DNA of 64,000 nt from Galeopsis tetrahit (GCA_963675135.1 OY776130.1:21072001-21136000), one strand, 5' to 3'. Counted from the stretch's first letter, positions 31,393-44,060 are shown. Program-made: numbers and translations. The notes: generated by a model not told the origin, from the letters alone.

Positions 31393-34300
31393 ATGGGTGG
31401 GTGTTTTAGCAAGGACAAATACTCAAGCCCAGGTGCCAATGGCTACGGATCAGTAACTGAACAAACTTATCCTTCTCACTACGCCCAGCCGGAGAGTCAA
31501 CCCCACGCGCCGCCTCCTCCTCCTCAACCCCAGAACACAGTTCAGAAATTAGAGCCCAATAACATTCTAGGAAAGCCCTTTGAGGATGTGAAGTTGAAGT
31601 ACGCAATTGGGAAAGAATTGGGAAGGGGCCAATTCGGGGTAACTTATAAATGTACTGAAATTGCGTCTGGGGTAAGCTACGCTTGCAAATCGATATTGAA
31701 GAGGAAACTTGCGAGCAAGAGCGACAAGGAGGATATGAAGAGGGAGGTTGATATTATGCAGCATTTGAGCGGGCAAGCGAATATAGTGGAATTCAAGGGA
31801 GCTTATGAGGATAGGCAAGCAGTGCATCTGGTTATGGAGATTTGTCTTGGTGGGGAGCTCTTCGATAACATTATTTCTCAGGGGCATTATTCTGAGAAAG
31901 CCGCTGCTGATCTCTGTAGGCAGATTGTCAACGTTGTTCATCATTGCCATTTTATGGGGGTGATGCATAGGGATCTCAAGCCTGAGAATTTCTTGCTTTC
32001 AAGTAAGGATGACAAAGCCATGATCAAAGCCACAGATTTTGGTCTCTCTGTTTTCATTGAAAAGGGTAAGTCAGTCTCTTCAACTTATACAGTTTAAATC
32101 CTTTTCCTACCAAATTGTAATGCATTTGTAGGTTTTTAACGAGCCCCCTTCGCCCTTAGAAACTAGACTTTCTGTTCCTTGTTGTAGGTGACCTTTTGTA
32201 CATTTTTCTTTTCTTATTAAAATATACCTAATTTCTTAATTCATCTTAGTCTTATGTGGTTCCTTAATAGGACCAAATTTCCTTTTATATGGTGAAATTG
32301 GCTTACACGGTCTGTTCTTGACAAACAACTGAGCTAGTAGATGGAAAAATTTCCATAAATTCACAGTTGTGGTAATGAATGAGAACAACTTCTTTTGACG
32401 AAGTTGTTTTGTTTCAACACGTAAACTAACCACGTGTTTATACTCACTACCACTAGAAGCATTATATTTCCTAAGGAAGTCTCTTAAAGGTATGCAAATC
32501 TGTAGTGATTATTACATGATTTACGGTGGTTGCTGCTGGTTGTACAAGTCGGGTCTTATGGAGACCTTTTGTAAATATTTGATTTATTATTTAATAGAAT
32601 GTTCTTTCTGTTTATAATTTATGTATGTGTATATGTCTATATATCATGATGAAGGGAAATCACTTTTTAGGCTCTGTCAGAAGTTATCTAAGCATTTCTT
32701 TTCTAAATGCATTATGAATATGTAATAAATTCTTTTTTTCCCAAATCTATTTTCATTGCTAAGTTTTCTATCTTTGCTGTATCTGGATTACTAATCAGCA
32801 TTTTTTGTCAACGAAATTCAGGCAAGATATATCGTGATATAGTTGGTAGCGCATACTATGTTGCTCCGGAAGTTCTTAGGCGAAGTTACGAGAAGGAGAT
32901 AGATGTCTGGAGTGCTGGTGTTATTTTGTACATCCTCCTCAGTGGGGTTCCTCCATTTTGGGCTGGTAAGACCAAATTACCCTTTAAGATAATGTAATTT
33001 TTTACCAAATTTTCTTAGTTTGCCATAATCCTTTTTTTCTGCAGAAACTGAAAAAGGCATATTTGATGCCATATTGAATGAAGACATTGATTTTGACAGC
33101 GAGCCATGGCCTTCCATATCAAACAACGCCAAAGATCTTGTTCGAAAAATGCTGACCAAGGACCCGAAAAAGAGAATAACTTCTTCACAAGTACTGGGTA
33201 ATCATGCCTTCCTTTTCCATCTGGTAATTTAATGTTAAAAAAAAAGGTGATTGTCAAATCTTGGCAAGCAACCTGACCTTATACATGCCAACTGTGCAAG
33301 CCGAACAACGTCCAATCACCTTAATGCCCCCACTTGGGTTACAGGCTTACACTACCAAGCCCGGCCTTCCTTTTCCATCTGATGATACCATTAGTGTCGT
33401 TTTAGCATCTTATATCATAGTGTATGCATAGGACATCTTTGAAAGGAAAGAGAACTGTTTGCCTGTGTGTTTCCTTGTTTTTAGCTATTGTTGCTATAAT
33501 ATTTTTTTGATAGGAAACAAAATTTAATTAATGAAGACACCACAGGCAAGGGATGAGAGATCCCTAAAATCAGAATACATGCACTGAAAACTTGACAAAC
33601 TGTTATGATTCACCTTAATGATCGTGCTAAATAATATACACACCAGCTTTATTTAATTTTGATTATAGACAAAAGTATTTTTCGCAAGCCATTTTAGATA
33701 CCCATAACCTGAACTGTGGTTGAAATGAATTGCACAAAACACATATAAATATTAATAAAATTAACCTATATTTTATTTAACGGGACAATTAAGATGAATC
33801 GGAAAATTCCATCTGAAGAATTATGATTGAAATGACTTGCACAAAACACGTATAAATATTAATAAAATAAGCATATATATTATTTAACGGGACAATTAAT
33901 ACGAATAAAAAATTCTGCCAGTTCTCGTCTCGAGGGAGCTCGTCCAATAAAATTTCTATGCTTGAAAGGCTTTTTTAAACAAAAAAATACTTTATGGACC
34001 TATGAAAACAAAAATTGATTGTTTAGGGATCCGTTGATGCCTTATGCCTTCCTATTAAGATGTGTTATTTTATTAAAAAAGAGTGATGTTAGATTTTAGA
34101 ATATTTTCTTGTTAGGAATCAAAGTTCATTCCCAAGTATTGGGATATGTATACACTGCTTATGGAATGATACTCATGTACCAACATACCATTTTAATTCC
34201 ATTCTCGTTCCCCACCTTTAATATTGAAAATGATATGACTATCTTCAATGAACCTATAAAACATAGAATAGGTGATCTCAAATGACTCAATAGTTTTTCA

Positions 34301-37300
34301 AAGTTTCTTTAACATCTAATTCAAAAGAATCTGATTTTTTGTGTTTCTTCTTGCCAATTGTGCAGTGATTTTCATTTTGTAAACTTAGCTTAAATTGTAT
34401 TTTTTGTTTGGCTAAAAGAACACCCTTGGATAAAGGGACAAGCATCTGACAAGCCAATTGATAGTGTGGTTCTCTCCAGAATGAAGCAGTTCAGGGCAAT
34501 GAATAAGCTGAAGAAACTTGCACTAAAGGTAATTCCACTTATGTGTTTATATTTTATCCAGTAAAATTAACGTTTGTTTTAGCAGTCTGATTTGCTCTTT
34601 ACTTCTGCTCCATATCCTAATTTTCATGACAAAATTGTTATCCAGATCGTTTGTAAGTAAGGGTTTGATATAATGAACTTTCCACCACCAGGCCCCACTA
34701 CCATATAACCACAACAAATAAAAAATGTTAGGTGTGAAAAAAGGCTACCACAACCTTTTATTTAGTATTGAGATTTCTAGAATATATGAACACGGGTTGG
34801 GAAACTTCGTTTAGCAATCAAACCTATTAATGGTATGTTTGTTTCATGCTGTAGGGGAATTGAGAAATCATGAAATAGTAAAAATGTGAATTGACTTTTG
34901 TGTATGTTTGATTGATAAGATGTAGTAAGGCAAATGTATGTTTGTTTCGGGCTGTAGGGAAGCTGGCAAAATTCTGATTGAGAAATCTTAGTAAAAACGT
35001 GAATTTGACTTTTTTGTGTGTTTGGTTGTTAAGATGTAGATGTAGTAGGGTAGGATTGAGAATAAGATAGTGAAAGAAATAAGTGAGTGGGATTATTATA
35101 TTGTGAAAAATAAAGGTGTTTGTTATTGGGAATATAGGTAATATAGGTTAAGATTTTGGTGGATTTTCGGATGTACAGACAAGTGACTAAATAGCTTTGA
35201 TAGGACCGATAGTGCTTTATGAGCGTTGATCGACTAAATATGAACATGAACAACAAATAGGGCGGCCAAAATTGGAATGTTGAAATGGATAGAATAGGTA
35301 ATGCATGCATTAGATAGAAAGTCATGATATTTGATGAGGAAATCAACTAAATATTCGTATTCGTGAAACTATTCAAATATTCATTTTCATATTCAATTCT
35401 TATTCTAATATTAAAATTAATTCGAAATTGATATTCGAATTTTTAAGAAGTAAAAAATTTAATTAATGAGAAATAACGGTGGCGCTCTCTACACCCAGTT
35501 ACGGACATATACAATGGCCAAGGGGGGCACTGGTCCCCCTGGTAACTCTGACATTTTTAACTTAATATACAAAAGTTGGTAAAAATAAGTACTTCCTCCG
35601 TCCTAGTAAAAGCTTCTCATAGGCAGAATAAAATGAAATGTGAGAGATAGTAGTTTAAAAAAAAAAGGAATGGAAAGCTTTTATTGAAACAGACGAAAAA
35701 ATAAAGTTGGAAGTTTTTATTGGGACAGAGGGCGTAATTGACATGGGCAGATCAGTGGTGTAGTTGTTCTATTCTACCTAAAAAGTCGTGCGTTCAATCC
35801 CTAAGCACAACTAGTTCTTCACTTTTGAATTTTATGTTTATAACTTTATATTCTGATCAATTTATTTTGTTTTCAGAATTTATAACGATAAATATTTTAT
35901 TTTTATAATATTAATAGTGGGCCCCCCCAGAGCAAAGTTTCTGCATCCGTCACTGTCTACACCCATTACTAAGTTCACGCAACCCAGTTTTTTATTTTTT
36001 ACACTTTTTACTAATTACACCCAGTGTACATTTATATCCATCGTGTAATATTTACATTCACTACTCAGAAAATACACACCCACCAAACCTATTCAATACA
36101 CTCACCTGGCAAGTTCTCCTTCCAATATCTTCATTGTTGTTTATTGCATGACTTGGAGAAGGAATTATGTTTGACATAGAAGGCCCAAGTTGGTCTGCTT
36201 TCTCTCTTAGTTCAGTTGGGTACTTAAAAAGGTGTTTTTTCATTTGCATGGTTGAGTAGTTACGAGATGGGTTAGGATCTATTCGTTTGATAACGGCAGT
36301 CCTGTTGGGTCGGCTCAATGGTTGGTCGAACACAAGCTGGATACTCCGTGGCTTTGGCCGAATGTGATTGTCACAAATTTTGAATAGAGAGAATAGATTA
36401 AGCTGCAGATTTATTTATAGATGTCTACTGTTTTGTTATTTTGAAGTACTGTGTTTATAAATATTTGTTAGGGATGCTCATAGTATTGCAATAATTTGCT
36501 GGGGTTTGGATGTATGAAATTTTTTCATAGTTATATATGGTAATAATCATAGAAGAATGGGTGTATTTTGGGTGTGGGCGTGTGAAAGGAAGTTGTGGAT
36601 GTATTTAAACAAGTGTAAAAGGGTATACTAGTCTTTTCCTTTAAAGGTATATTTGTCGACAAATATAGGTGGGTATACTAAGTAAACTGCTGGGTGTAGA
36701 CAGCGCCGTCCTTTTGAAATTCTATTAGCTCTTACAAATTAATTAGAGCCCACATAAAACGGAGTATGAACTTGCAACTATAAAAAGTTATCTTGTTCCT
36801 TCAATCATTTGAAAGACGATCTCTCACAGGAGAGTAACTTTGGTATATATATGGTACTTGATGATACTTTTATCTTGTCCAGGTGATTGCGGAAAGTTTG
36901 TCAGAAGAAGAAATTAAAGGTCTTAAAGCAATGTTCGCGAATATTGACACAGATAACAGTGGCACAATCACCTACGAAGAACTAAAAAGTGGCTTGGCTC
37001 GACTTGGATCCAAACTTTCCGAAGCTGAAGTGGCACAACTTATGGATGCTGTGAGTATCACACTCTCGTTTCAAGATAATTTCTTTCTGATACGGTCTAT
37101 GTTATTGTCTTACTATTACTATTATAGTTAAGGTCTTTTAAATTCAAGTTTTTTAATAAACAGCTCGTGGGCTAAGTTATGGTTTTACGTTTATAGGGCG
37201 TTGTTCTTATGTCGTTAGGACATCGTGAGGGATCATAGAATTCGGGAAACGGAGGATTTTAGACTTTTAAAACCCTTTTATATTATATTTTTTTTGTTTT

Positions 37301-38375
37301 TTGTTTCTTGTTTCTCGACCCTTATATTCCATCATTTCTCATTGCATTTAACAAGTATTGCTACTGCTGATATCAGGCTGATGTGGATGGTAATGGGACA
37401 ATCGACTATATTGAATTTATCACTGCTACAATGCATAGGCATAAGCTTGAAAGAGATGAGCATCTGTTTGGTGCATTTCAGTTTTTCGACAAAGATAGCA
37501 GTGGGTAAGATATCATCATCCTCTTATTATCATTTTTTTATCCGTAAATGAACATTTCATTATATAATTACTCTCTCATTAGCTACAAGTCTATATTTGA
37601 TTTATTACTTTAAAATAAAACTGCTTTATTAATAAAAATGTGAGTATACATAAACAACTAATATTCCTTGAAACCTGTGCCAAAGGAGAGTCAATACTTG
37701 CTCCCTTCGTCTCACAATTGTTTGCACACAAACTAAGAAAAATATGTAATGAGTTGAGTGTTGAGGGGTATTGTAAACTTTTATGAATAAATTAAAAAAA
37801 ATTGATTGGATTGAGTGTAAAATTAATGACATTTTGTGTAAATATGTAAATATTACAAAGAAGTTTTCTTTTTGGGTATGCAAAAAATTGTGGGATGAAC
37901 GAAAAAGAAAAGTGTGTAAACAATTGTGGGACGGACTGCTTTTCTTGTTCATTTGAGCAGAGAGGTTTTGTTTTTCACAAATTTTCTGAAGTGATAGATG
38001 TTATCTCCTTTTTTGGTAATGATGATATTTTTATATACCGAAAAATTCTTTTTTAAGAGAGTGTAATGTTAGACTAGTTGTGTGACATTATTTTGACTTA
38101 CCTTGTCTATTTAAATTCATCTCAGCTATATCACAAGAGATGAACTGAAAACTGCCATGAAAGAGTACGGTATGGGGGATGAAGCCACCATTGAGGAAAT
38201 AATTTCAGAGGTGGATACAGATAACGTAAGTTAGCTTAAAATATGCAATATTTTTAACTCTTAGTTGAATTTTTTGGCTTCATAAATTTGAATTTTATAG
38301 GATGGGAGGATCAACTATGAGGAATTCTGTGCAATGATGAGAAGCGGAACAACTCAAGCTGTAAAGCTCGTTTAG
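31393..38375 (+). CDS. Calcium-dependent protein kinase, group II (CPK15/21/23-like), 8 exons, 516 aa
   Basis: Predicted exons: 31393-32065, 32822-32965, 33045-33197, 34419-34528, 36883-37050, 37377-37504, 38126-38225, 38301-38375; all introns are GT-AG and phases join. The start MGGCFSK gives Gly2 for myristoylation and Cys4 for palmitoylation, so membrane attachment is expected. A Pro-rich variable region follows. The Ser/Thr kinase domain runs about 70-327, with GRGQFG (77-82), Lys99, HRDLKPEN (192-199), DFG (215-217) and APE (239-241). The autoinhibitory junction is about 328-362. Four EF-hand loops are at 382-393, 418-429, 454-465 and 489-500, each with Asp first and Glu last. All catalytic residues are present. 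Calcium binding should release the junction and activate the kinase. The junction and EF text resemble Arabidopsis CPK15/21 from memory. The 2.35-kb fourth intron and the third intron hold repeats. Confidence 0.96.
33721..33912. repeat. Two-copy tandem repeat, 107-bp period, in kinase intron 3
   Basis: Copies start at 33721 and 33828 and share GCACAAAACAC and TTATTTAACGGGACAATTAA blocks with scattered differences. Intron 3 is AT-rich and otherwise shows no gene. Confidence 0.75.
34829..35045. repeat. Degenerate tandem duplication in kinase intron 4
   Basis: Two diverged copies of about 105 bp each contain TATGTTTGTTTC, GCTGTAGG, GTGAATT(T)GACTTTT and AAGATGTAG in the same order. The style is that of a plant MITE, but I could not set its ends. 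Confidence 0.5.
35477..36709. mobile_element. Probable DNA element in kinase intron 4, with inverted ACACCCAG ends
   Basis: The left end (ACGGTGGCGCTCTCTACACCC) and the complement of the right end (GACGGCGCTGTCTACACCC) are inverted repeats of about 22 bp; inside are further TCTACACCCA and GGGTGTA words. No clear TSD was found. The interior is composite: a Stowaway-like element, a unit bounded by TTACGGACATATAC and GCATCCGTCAC with CCCCC-rich edges, and a tRNA-like stretch near 35750-35815. No transposase is seen. The insertion lies wholly in the intron. Confidence 0.55.
35592..35734. mobile_element. Stowaway-like MITE in kinase intron 4
   Basis: It is 143 bp between TA dinucleotides. The ends CTTCCTCCGTCC and (complement) CGCCCTCTGTCC, followed by A(G/A)TAAAA(G/A)CTTC, form inverted repeats like the Stowaway CTCCCTCCGTCC terminus. 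Confidence 0.7.
37701..37938. mobile_element. Degenerate Stowaway-like MITE in kinase intron 6
   Basis: The left end CTCCCTTCGTCTCACAATTG and the complement of the right end (GTCCGTCCCACAATTG) are inverted repeats, with GTTT(G/A)CACAC continuing the match. The terminal TA sites are not clear. Confidence 0.65.
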
Positions 38376-39593
38376 AGGATCAAAGATGGGTGTTTGTTGT
38401 GCAGGATATTTTCAGACATGACAAATCTCCGCTGAGGATGAACGAGGGGATCGGGTCATGTCTTTTCTTATAATGAGTTGAAAAAAGGAGGACTTTTGAA
38501 CTGAACTGTGAGGTATTTTCAGTTTCAAAATTTGGCAACTATTTAACGTGTTTGGAACCGTTGTTTTCGTTGCAAATGTGTGTTACTTAATTGTTGTACA
38601 ATGTTGTAAGATGTCGATACCATTTGAACAAGATCAAGTTGTACTTATTAAAACTGAGGATGATTTTGTACTTTGTGTTGGAGAAACACTGATCTTTACA
38701 GCCATTTTGTTTGAGCATTGAGCTGAATGATAGAGATGTCAAACTCCAATTTTTATAAAAGTAGATTTTTTAGAAATACTTGAGAATTTCAAAATAAAAT
38801 GGCATGCAAATTTTAACATAAGAAACTAGATATTCATAAGAAACTAGATTTACGAATTTATTTAATAATAAATAACTTGAATAACTGCGGAAGACTCAAT
38901 GAATAAATAGCATTCCAAAAGGAATCTAAAATCAATGAATAAAAGCATCCCAAAAGGAATTTAATATATCAATTGAGTTAAATTTCAATAATCTATAATG
39001 TTAAAATGAAATGGTGAGTAACCCAGCTGTTCACAATTAAATATCAAACTTTAATGATCGAGAAGTACTGCGAGCTTTGTCAAAGTCATTTTAATGACCC
39101 TGGTGATTCTCGAAAACAACTTTTATTATCCCGAATTCGTGAATTAGTCTCTGACTATCTGATTTCATAACATGGATAACAAAGAACCTAGTACGTAGTA
39201 GACACATTCAACATATCACGTAAAACATTTAACAATGAACAATTTACCCTACTAACCACTATAGAGATAAATAATGAATAAGAAACCCCCACCTCAAAAT
39301 CCTCGAAATGTATGTTGCGAATGAAATGGATGCACCTCTAACTTCTCACGATTGAATCCTACCAATAAAATACATCTACTTAGAATACAATTCCTCAAAT
39401 TATATAACTAGTTTAATTAATATTAAACTAAATAAATTAGCACCTCTAACTTACTAAATCAAATCTTATTCACATATATATAAATTATGCAATTATATAT
39501 ATATATATATAAAACAAATTGCATAATTTAACTTGATTCAAACCCTAAATATACACCTATATAAGTAATACCCCACGCACTTAATTATATATC
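38376..39593. other. Kinase 3' untranslated region and AT-rich downstream DNA
   Basis: The first 300 bases or so after the TAG are the likely 3' UTR; no canonical AATAAA stands out near 38640-38700. From 38750 the sequence is AT-rich, with an (AT)n run near 39490-39510. No gene is seen. Confidence 0.5.
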
Positions 39594-39608
39594 AAATGTA
39601 CAGTGTAC

Positions 39609-39725
39609 TTGACAAAGTGGGATAGCTCAAGTGGTTAGAGCACCACTACCTAGGCCTTAGGTCCTGGATTCGAGTCATGGGGAGGGGAAAAGGGATGGAT
39701 ATTTAACTTGTAATCAAAAAAAAAA
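39609..39725 (+). mobile_element. tRNA-derived SINE with 15-bp TSD
   Basis: An A-box-like TAGCTCAAGTGG and a B-box-like GGATTCGAGTC give an internal RNA polymerase III promoter. The unit ends in an A-rich tail after TTGTAATC. A perfect 15-bp direct repeat (AAATGTACAGTGTAC) flanks it at 39594-39608 and 39726-39740. This is a SINE copy and not a functional tRNA gene: no cloverleaf 3' half is present. Confidence 0.88.
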
Positions 39726-39770
39726 AAATGTACAGTGTACACCTGAGTTGACCGTTGATCGGTCAACTGT

Positions 39771-40497
39771 CACTTTTATTATTTTTATTTTTTTACACTT
39801 TTCAATAAAATATATTTTCAGTTATATTGACTTACACTTTTTGATAATGTTATATTGCACTTTTTAATTGAGTATATGATATTGCACCTTTTACTTATAT
39901 GATATTGCACTTTTCAATGTAGTGTCTTATATTTTACAATAATATTTTCATTTATAGTGACTTACACATTTTACTAATATTGTATTGCACTTTTCAGTTA
40001 TAATAACTTACATTTTTCATTAAAAATTGTGATACTGATTTGTACTTTTTAATAATACTGTGTTGCAATTTTCAGTTTTAATAACTTATACACTTTTCAT
40101 TAAACATTTTTCATTAAAAATTGTGATACTGATTTGTACTTTTTAATAATATTATGTTACACTTTTCAGTTTTAATAACTTATACACTTTTCATTAAAAA
40201 ATTGTGATACTGACTTTTTAATAATATTGTATTGCACTTTTTAATTATGATAACTTACACTTTTTATTAATATTGTGTTGCACTTTTCATTTATATTGAC
40301 TTAAATTTTTCATTAAAAAATTGTGATATTGACTTGCACTTTTTAACAATATTGTGTTACACTTCACATTTATAATAACTTACACTTTTCATTAATATTG
40401 TGTTGCACCTTTTAGTTATAGTGACTTACACTTTTCGTTAAAAACGTGTGTTTCACTTTTCTATATAGTGACTTGCACTTAAAAAAAAATAAAATTA
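39771..40497. repeat. Degenerate AT-rich tandem tract (TTGCACTTTT / ACTTACACTTTT)
   Basis: About 730 bp is built from variants of TTGCACTTTTCA, ATAACTTACACTTTT and AATATTGTGTTGCAC. Longer copies of about 80-90 bp are visible at 40010-40240 around ATTGTGATACTGA. The tract lies between two copies of GTCAACTGTCA (39762 and 40501). Confidence 0.75.
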
Positions 40498-41202
40498 AAA
40501 GTCAACTGTCAATATTGAGAGTAAGCCATTCATTAATAATTAAATGCTTAAAATGTTCCGTAACCTATTCATTATCATAACCACTACAAGTCACTAGTCA
40601 AGGGTTTATCAAAATTAAGGGCAATGAAAGAGGTAAAATAAATATAATTTTTTTTAAATTAAATTAGATTTTTCACAAATGGGTTTATATTGAAAAGTAT
40701 GGCTTACATGTTTAATTAAATTAATATTTTAGCATCACAACATCATGATGATGATTTGGAATTTGATATATATGGTATTAACAAAATATATAAGGTTAAA
40801 AACGAGGCTATGGTTGGATGGATTTGAGCATGTATCGTAAAAGAACAACATAACTAAGATATTCGGTGAAAGAATAGAATTAAATTCTAAAACTCACGCT
40901 TAGATGAAAATATAATTTAACTAGAAAGATGAGGGAGATAAATTGTACAGAAGTTAATGCTTAGTTGAAAATAGAGACCGGACCTCGCAGACACGTAATG
41001 GAGGCTATTGTGTAGAAATCAATCAGAACTTTTAAAAATGGATTCAAATGTATGGAGTGGAAAATATGTTGAGGGAGAAGTGTATTCTGCTGTTTGTTTT
41101 GAGAATGTCACGTATAAAATATTGAGAAGAGATTTTTGGTTGAGAAATATAAGAATAAAATTGTATACGTGGGATCTATCGATATTTTTTGAATATTAGA
41201 AA
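40498..41202. other. AT-rich intergenic DNA
   Basis: I see no gene or clear element here. The only frame of note, 41008-41199, has no recognisable features. It ends at the Helitron 3' end. Confidence 0.5.
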
Positions 41203-41212
41203 CTATTGTAAG

Positions 41213-41231
41213 ACCCGCGTAAAACACGGGT
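41213..41231 (-). other. Helitron 3' terminal hairpin
   Basis: Plus-strand ACCCGCG, AAAA-type loop, CACGGGT forms a 7-bp stem with one mismatch, ten bases inside the proposed end. Such GC hairpins mark Helitron 3' ends. Confidence 0.65.
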
Positions 41232-41729
41232 TGAAATAAATTTATAATATATTTTAATTTATTAAATAAAAAATATTCTTTAAAATATGTATAAGTTTAT
41301 TATTCTATTGAAAGATAAGAAAATAAAATTTAGTAACAATATAGATTATTACATCATATATATATATAAAAAACAATAGTAGAATAAAGAATTATAATTT
41401 TATTAATAAAAGAAATCAATATAAGAAATTATAAATTGCGAAATTTTTTTTTGTACACAATATTTATTGTACGTTTACATATCTTATTTCATTTGAATCT
41501 AGACAAAGAATTTTCAATCTACCCTAGGTCTTGACTCTAGAGGCTACAACATATAACTGTTCGTGTGTAAATACAGATTTTGTAAGGTAACACCTACCAT
41601 AAAAATAGACTGATCTTAACTTTTATTTATCATCATTGTTAAATAAAAATAGAAAATTACCTCCTTCGAAACTTTATAGGAATCGTGTTATTCGAAACAC
41701 TCTGTGTCATTCTCAGGATAAATATTTTA

Positions 41730-41991
41730 CTCCCTCCGTCCCACAAAGATAGCCACATTTGACTTTACACACAGATTAAGAAAAATTAATAAATGTAGTC
41801 AAATTGAGCTAATGTGCCAATTTTGCCCTTGAAATTTAATACTTCAAAATCTGTTAAACATTAATTACTCTTATAAATTAGGGGTAAAATTGACAATAAA
41901 ACATTTAATACTAAAGTAAAAGAGGAAATGTGGCTATAATTTGGGACATCCGAAAAAGGAATATGTGGCTATCTTTGTGGGACGGAGGGAG
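41730..41991. mobile_element. Stowaway MITE inside the helicase pseudogene
   Basis: It is 262 bp between TA dinucleotides (41728-41729 and 41992-41993). Near-perfect terminal inverted repeats start CTCCCTCCGTCCCACAAAGA. Helicase text resumes on both sides, which confirms the insertion. Confidence 0.93.
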
Positions 41992-42228
41992 TACTACCAA
42001 CATTCCTTCTAGAAATAATTTGTCCTTGATGATATGATTTGCAAGTCTTGTAACAATCAATTTAGTTATATTACACAAACCGGATTTCGAATAAATGTTC
42101 TTATAAGAAGCATTATAAGGACACTTATGTAGATGTTGTTAATCCTTAAATGCCTTAACATTATCAACAACATCTTCATTTGACTTTCTGAGATTTTTTC
42201 TAAGTCTTTTCTAAAATGCTACATTAAA

Positions 42229-42933
42229 TGTTGATCTAAATGTTGTCACATTTCTGGCAGGATCTAGAAGCTTCTACAAGGATCTGGAACCTGGAAGATT
42301 CCAGAACATTGAAGAACATGCTAGAACAGCCTGGAACCATTTAGAACGACCTAGAGCATTCAAGAAGGATCTAGAAAGATCATGGAAGTTGAGTTCCTAA
42401 AAAATAGGATCTCAATGTGGAAGCCTCTAGAATCAGCACCCCACTTCTATAAATACCGATTGAAGGCTTCTCAATTCAGTGTATTCTATTCGATCAATTT
42501 CCTAGACCGAGTGTTGATCCCTGTTAGGAATTGTGGCCAGTAGTTTTACCTTTTAGATCATACGAAGTATCCCACCCGTATGGCTGTGTGTCTTCTTATC
42601 TATTGAGAGTGTAATCATAGATAGACTAGGCATTTCGACAGTGTATAATTTATACACTTAGTTCGTTTTTAGAACAAGGCACCTGCCTCGTTTGTAGTTT
42701 CAGTTGTGAAGGTTATTGCTGTAACATTTCACACAACATTTGTACTTGAAGATAAGTATTGAATTTCGCCGTAAGGCTCGCATAGATTTTTATTTATAAA
42801 ATCTATGTGAAAAATTATTTTCATTGTGTCACGTTTGTTTTTTTAGTGTTTCAAGTCTTCCGCTGTGAATCTTAATTTCTGATATTCTGTTAGAGTCAGT
42901 GTTGTACAATTTGTCACAACATTTAGTACAACA
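42229..42933 (+). mobile_element. Solo LTR (probably copia) inside the helicase pseudogene
   Basis: The ends TGTTGATCTAAATGTTGT and ACAACATTTAGTACAACA are extended imperfect inverted repeats. There is a TATAAATA box near 42454 and no coding region. Helicase text lies on both sides. The possible 5-bp flanks, TTAAA and TTATT, match at only three positions, so the exact ends are uncertain. Confidence 0.65.
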
Positions 42934-44060
42934 TTATTCTACTTTACTTAAACACTTCATACCAGCACACTTTCAACTTATTTTCAGAACGTCAATTGAA
43001 AAAACATGTCCCATACCACCGAATCTAAACACTAATGGACAAACACCGCCCGAACTCAAATATTCCCTTGTATCATCAAGTATCTCCGTCAACACTGTAT
43101 CGTTAATACTTTTAATTTCTTTATGAGTTGGAGCAAGAATATATCTATCTTCAAAATACTTTTTTAGTACGAAAGTATTCAAAGACAAATGGGTAAATCA
43201 TAAATGTTGTCAACCTTCATCACTATCTCCAAGATCTCCATCTCCAACTTTTAAAATCCTATTTGAGAATTCAATTGTCTTGTTATATGTATTATTATCG
43301 TTAGAGTTTTCATTATGCAACCTCATGTTCCCAGTCATCATCAATACCTTGCAATATTCCTACGAATATGATGGTTTGATGGTAAAGTGAACAATATCTT
43401 CTCTATAACATTTAGAAATACCAGGAATATTCTATATGAGAAGTTTCCACCAAGAGCCCCTATCTTTCCTCCGAAAGACAAATTAGACATCAATCCATCA
43501 AGACTTCTAACTATATCTCTAGGGCTTCGATCAAGTACTTCAAAACAAAATATATTTATCATGATTGGTGCTTTGTCCCATATATCAACTTTGACTTTAT
43601 TATAAGTTCTGACAAATGATTACCACATATTTTATTGCAAGTTGATAATTCAGAAATGTTTATCGGAATAGAAAACCTAGAATGTGTAGTACGTCCTCCA
43701 TGTAACTGAATTATAAGTTATATCACTTGATACAACATTAAGAACAATGTCTCTGTGAGATATAATGGTTGTAGAAAAAGTTCTCCATATAATTTTTTTC
43801 CAGTACCACCGTATCCATACAAAAAAAAAAGACTCCACCATCATTCGAACGAACATGTCCAAGTATTTTTTGTAGAACATCTTTTTGTTCGATAGTTAGG
43901 GTTGAACAATATATTGTACTCCTCTAACAACTTTGTGCGATCATAATTCAACTATACAACTAAATCGTATAATCTCAAATCAATATCTTTATCAAGTATT
44001 TCCGTATTTTCAACATCCTCATGATTAAGAATTTTATTGCCCATATGTAAAAATAACAAT

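Larger units (their letters stand above)
41480..44060 (-). pseudogene. Helitron PIF1-like helicase pseudogene
   Basis: Conserved helicase text is readable in order on the minus strand across frames. A region like the P-loop segment is followed by 'IIWRTFSTTIISHRDIVLNVVSSDI' (near 43850-43690). Next come 'ALDRSPRDI'-like text and 'FGGKIGALGGNF' (43550-43430), then 'YFEDRYILAPTHKEIKSIND' and 'REYLSSG' (43170-43050). 'LIVTRLANHIIKDKLF' lies at about 42075-42010, and 'FRRR' and 'VFTHEQLYVVASRVKT' at about 41680-41510. Multiple stops and shifts, a solo LTR and a MITE break it. No Rep (HUH) domain could be found upstream. Confidence 0.85.

Noticed and set aside
33480..33600. Possible LINE 3' end fragment in kinase intron 3 (TTTTTTGATAGGAAAC text)
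   Set aside because: The similarity is a vague impression of common plant repeats, without a poly(A) tail, TSD or coding remnant.
39616..39690. Possible tRNA gene (A and B box-like text)
   Set aside because: It is followed by an A-rich tail and framed by a 15-bp TSD, and no acceptor stem pairing is visible; it is a SINE head.
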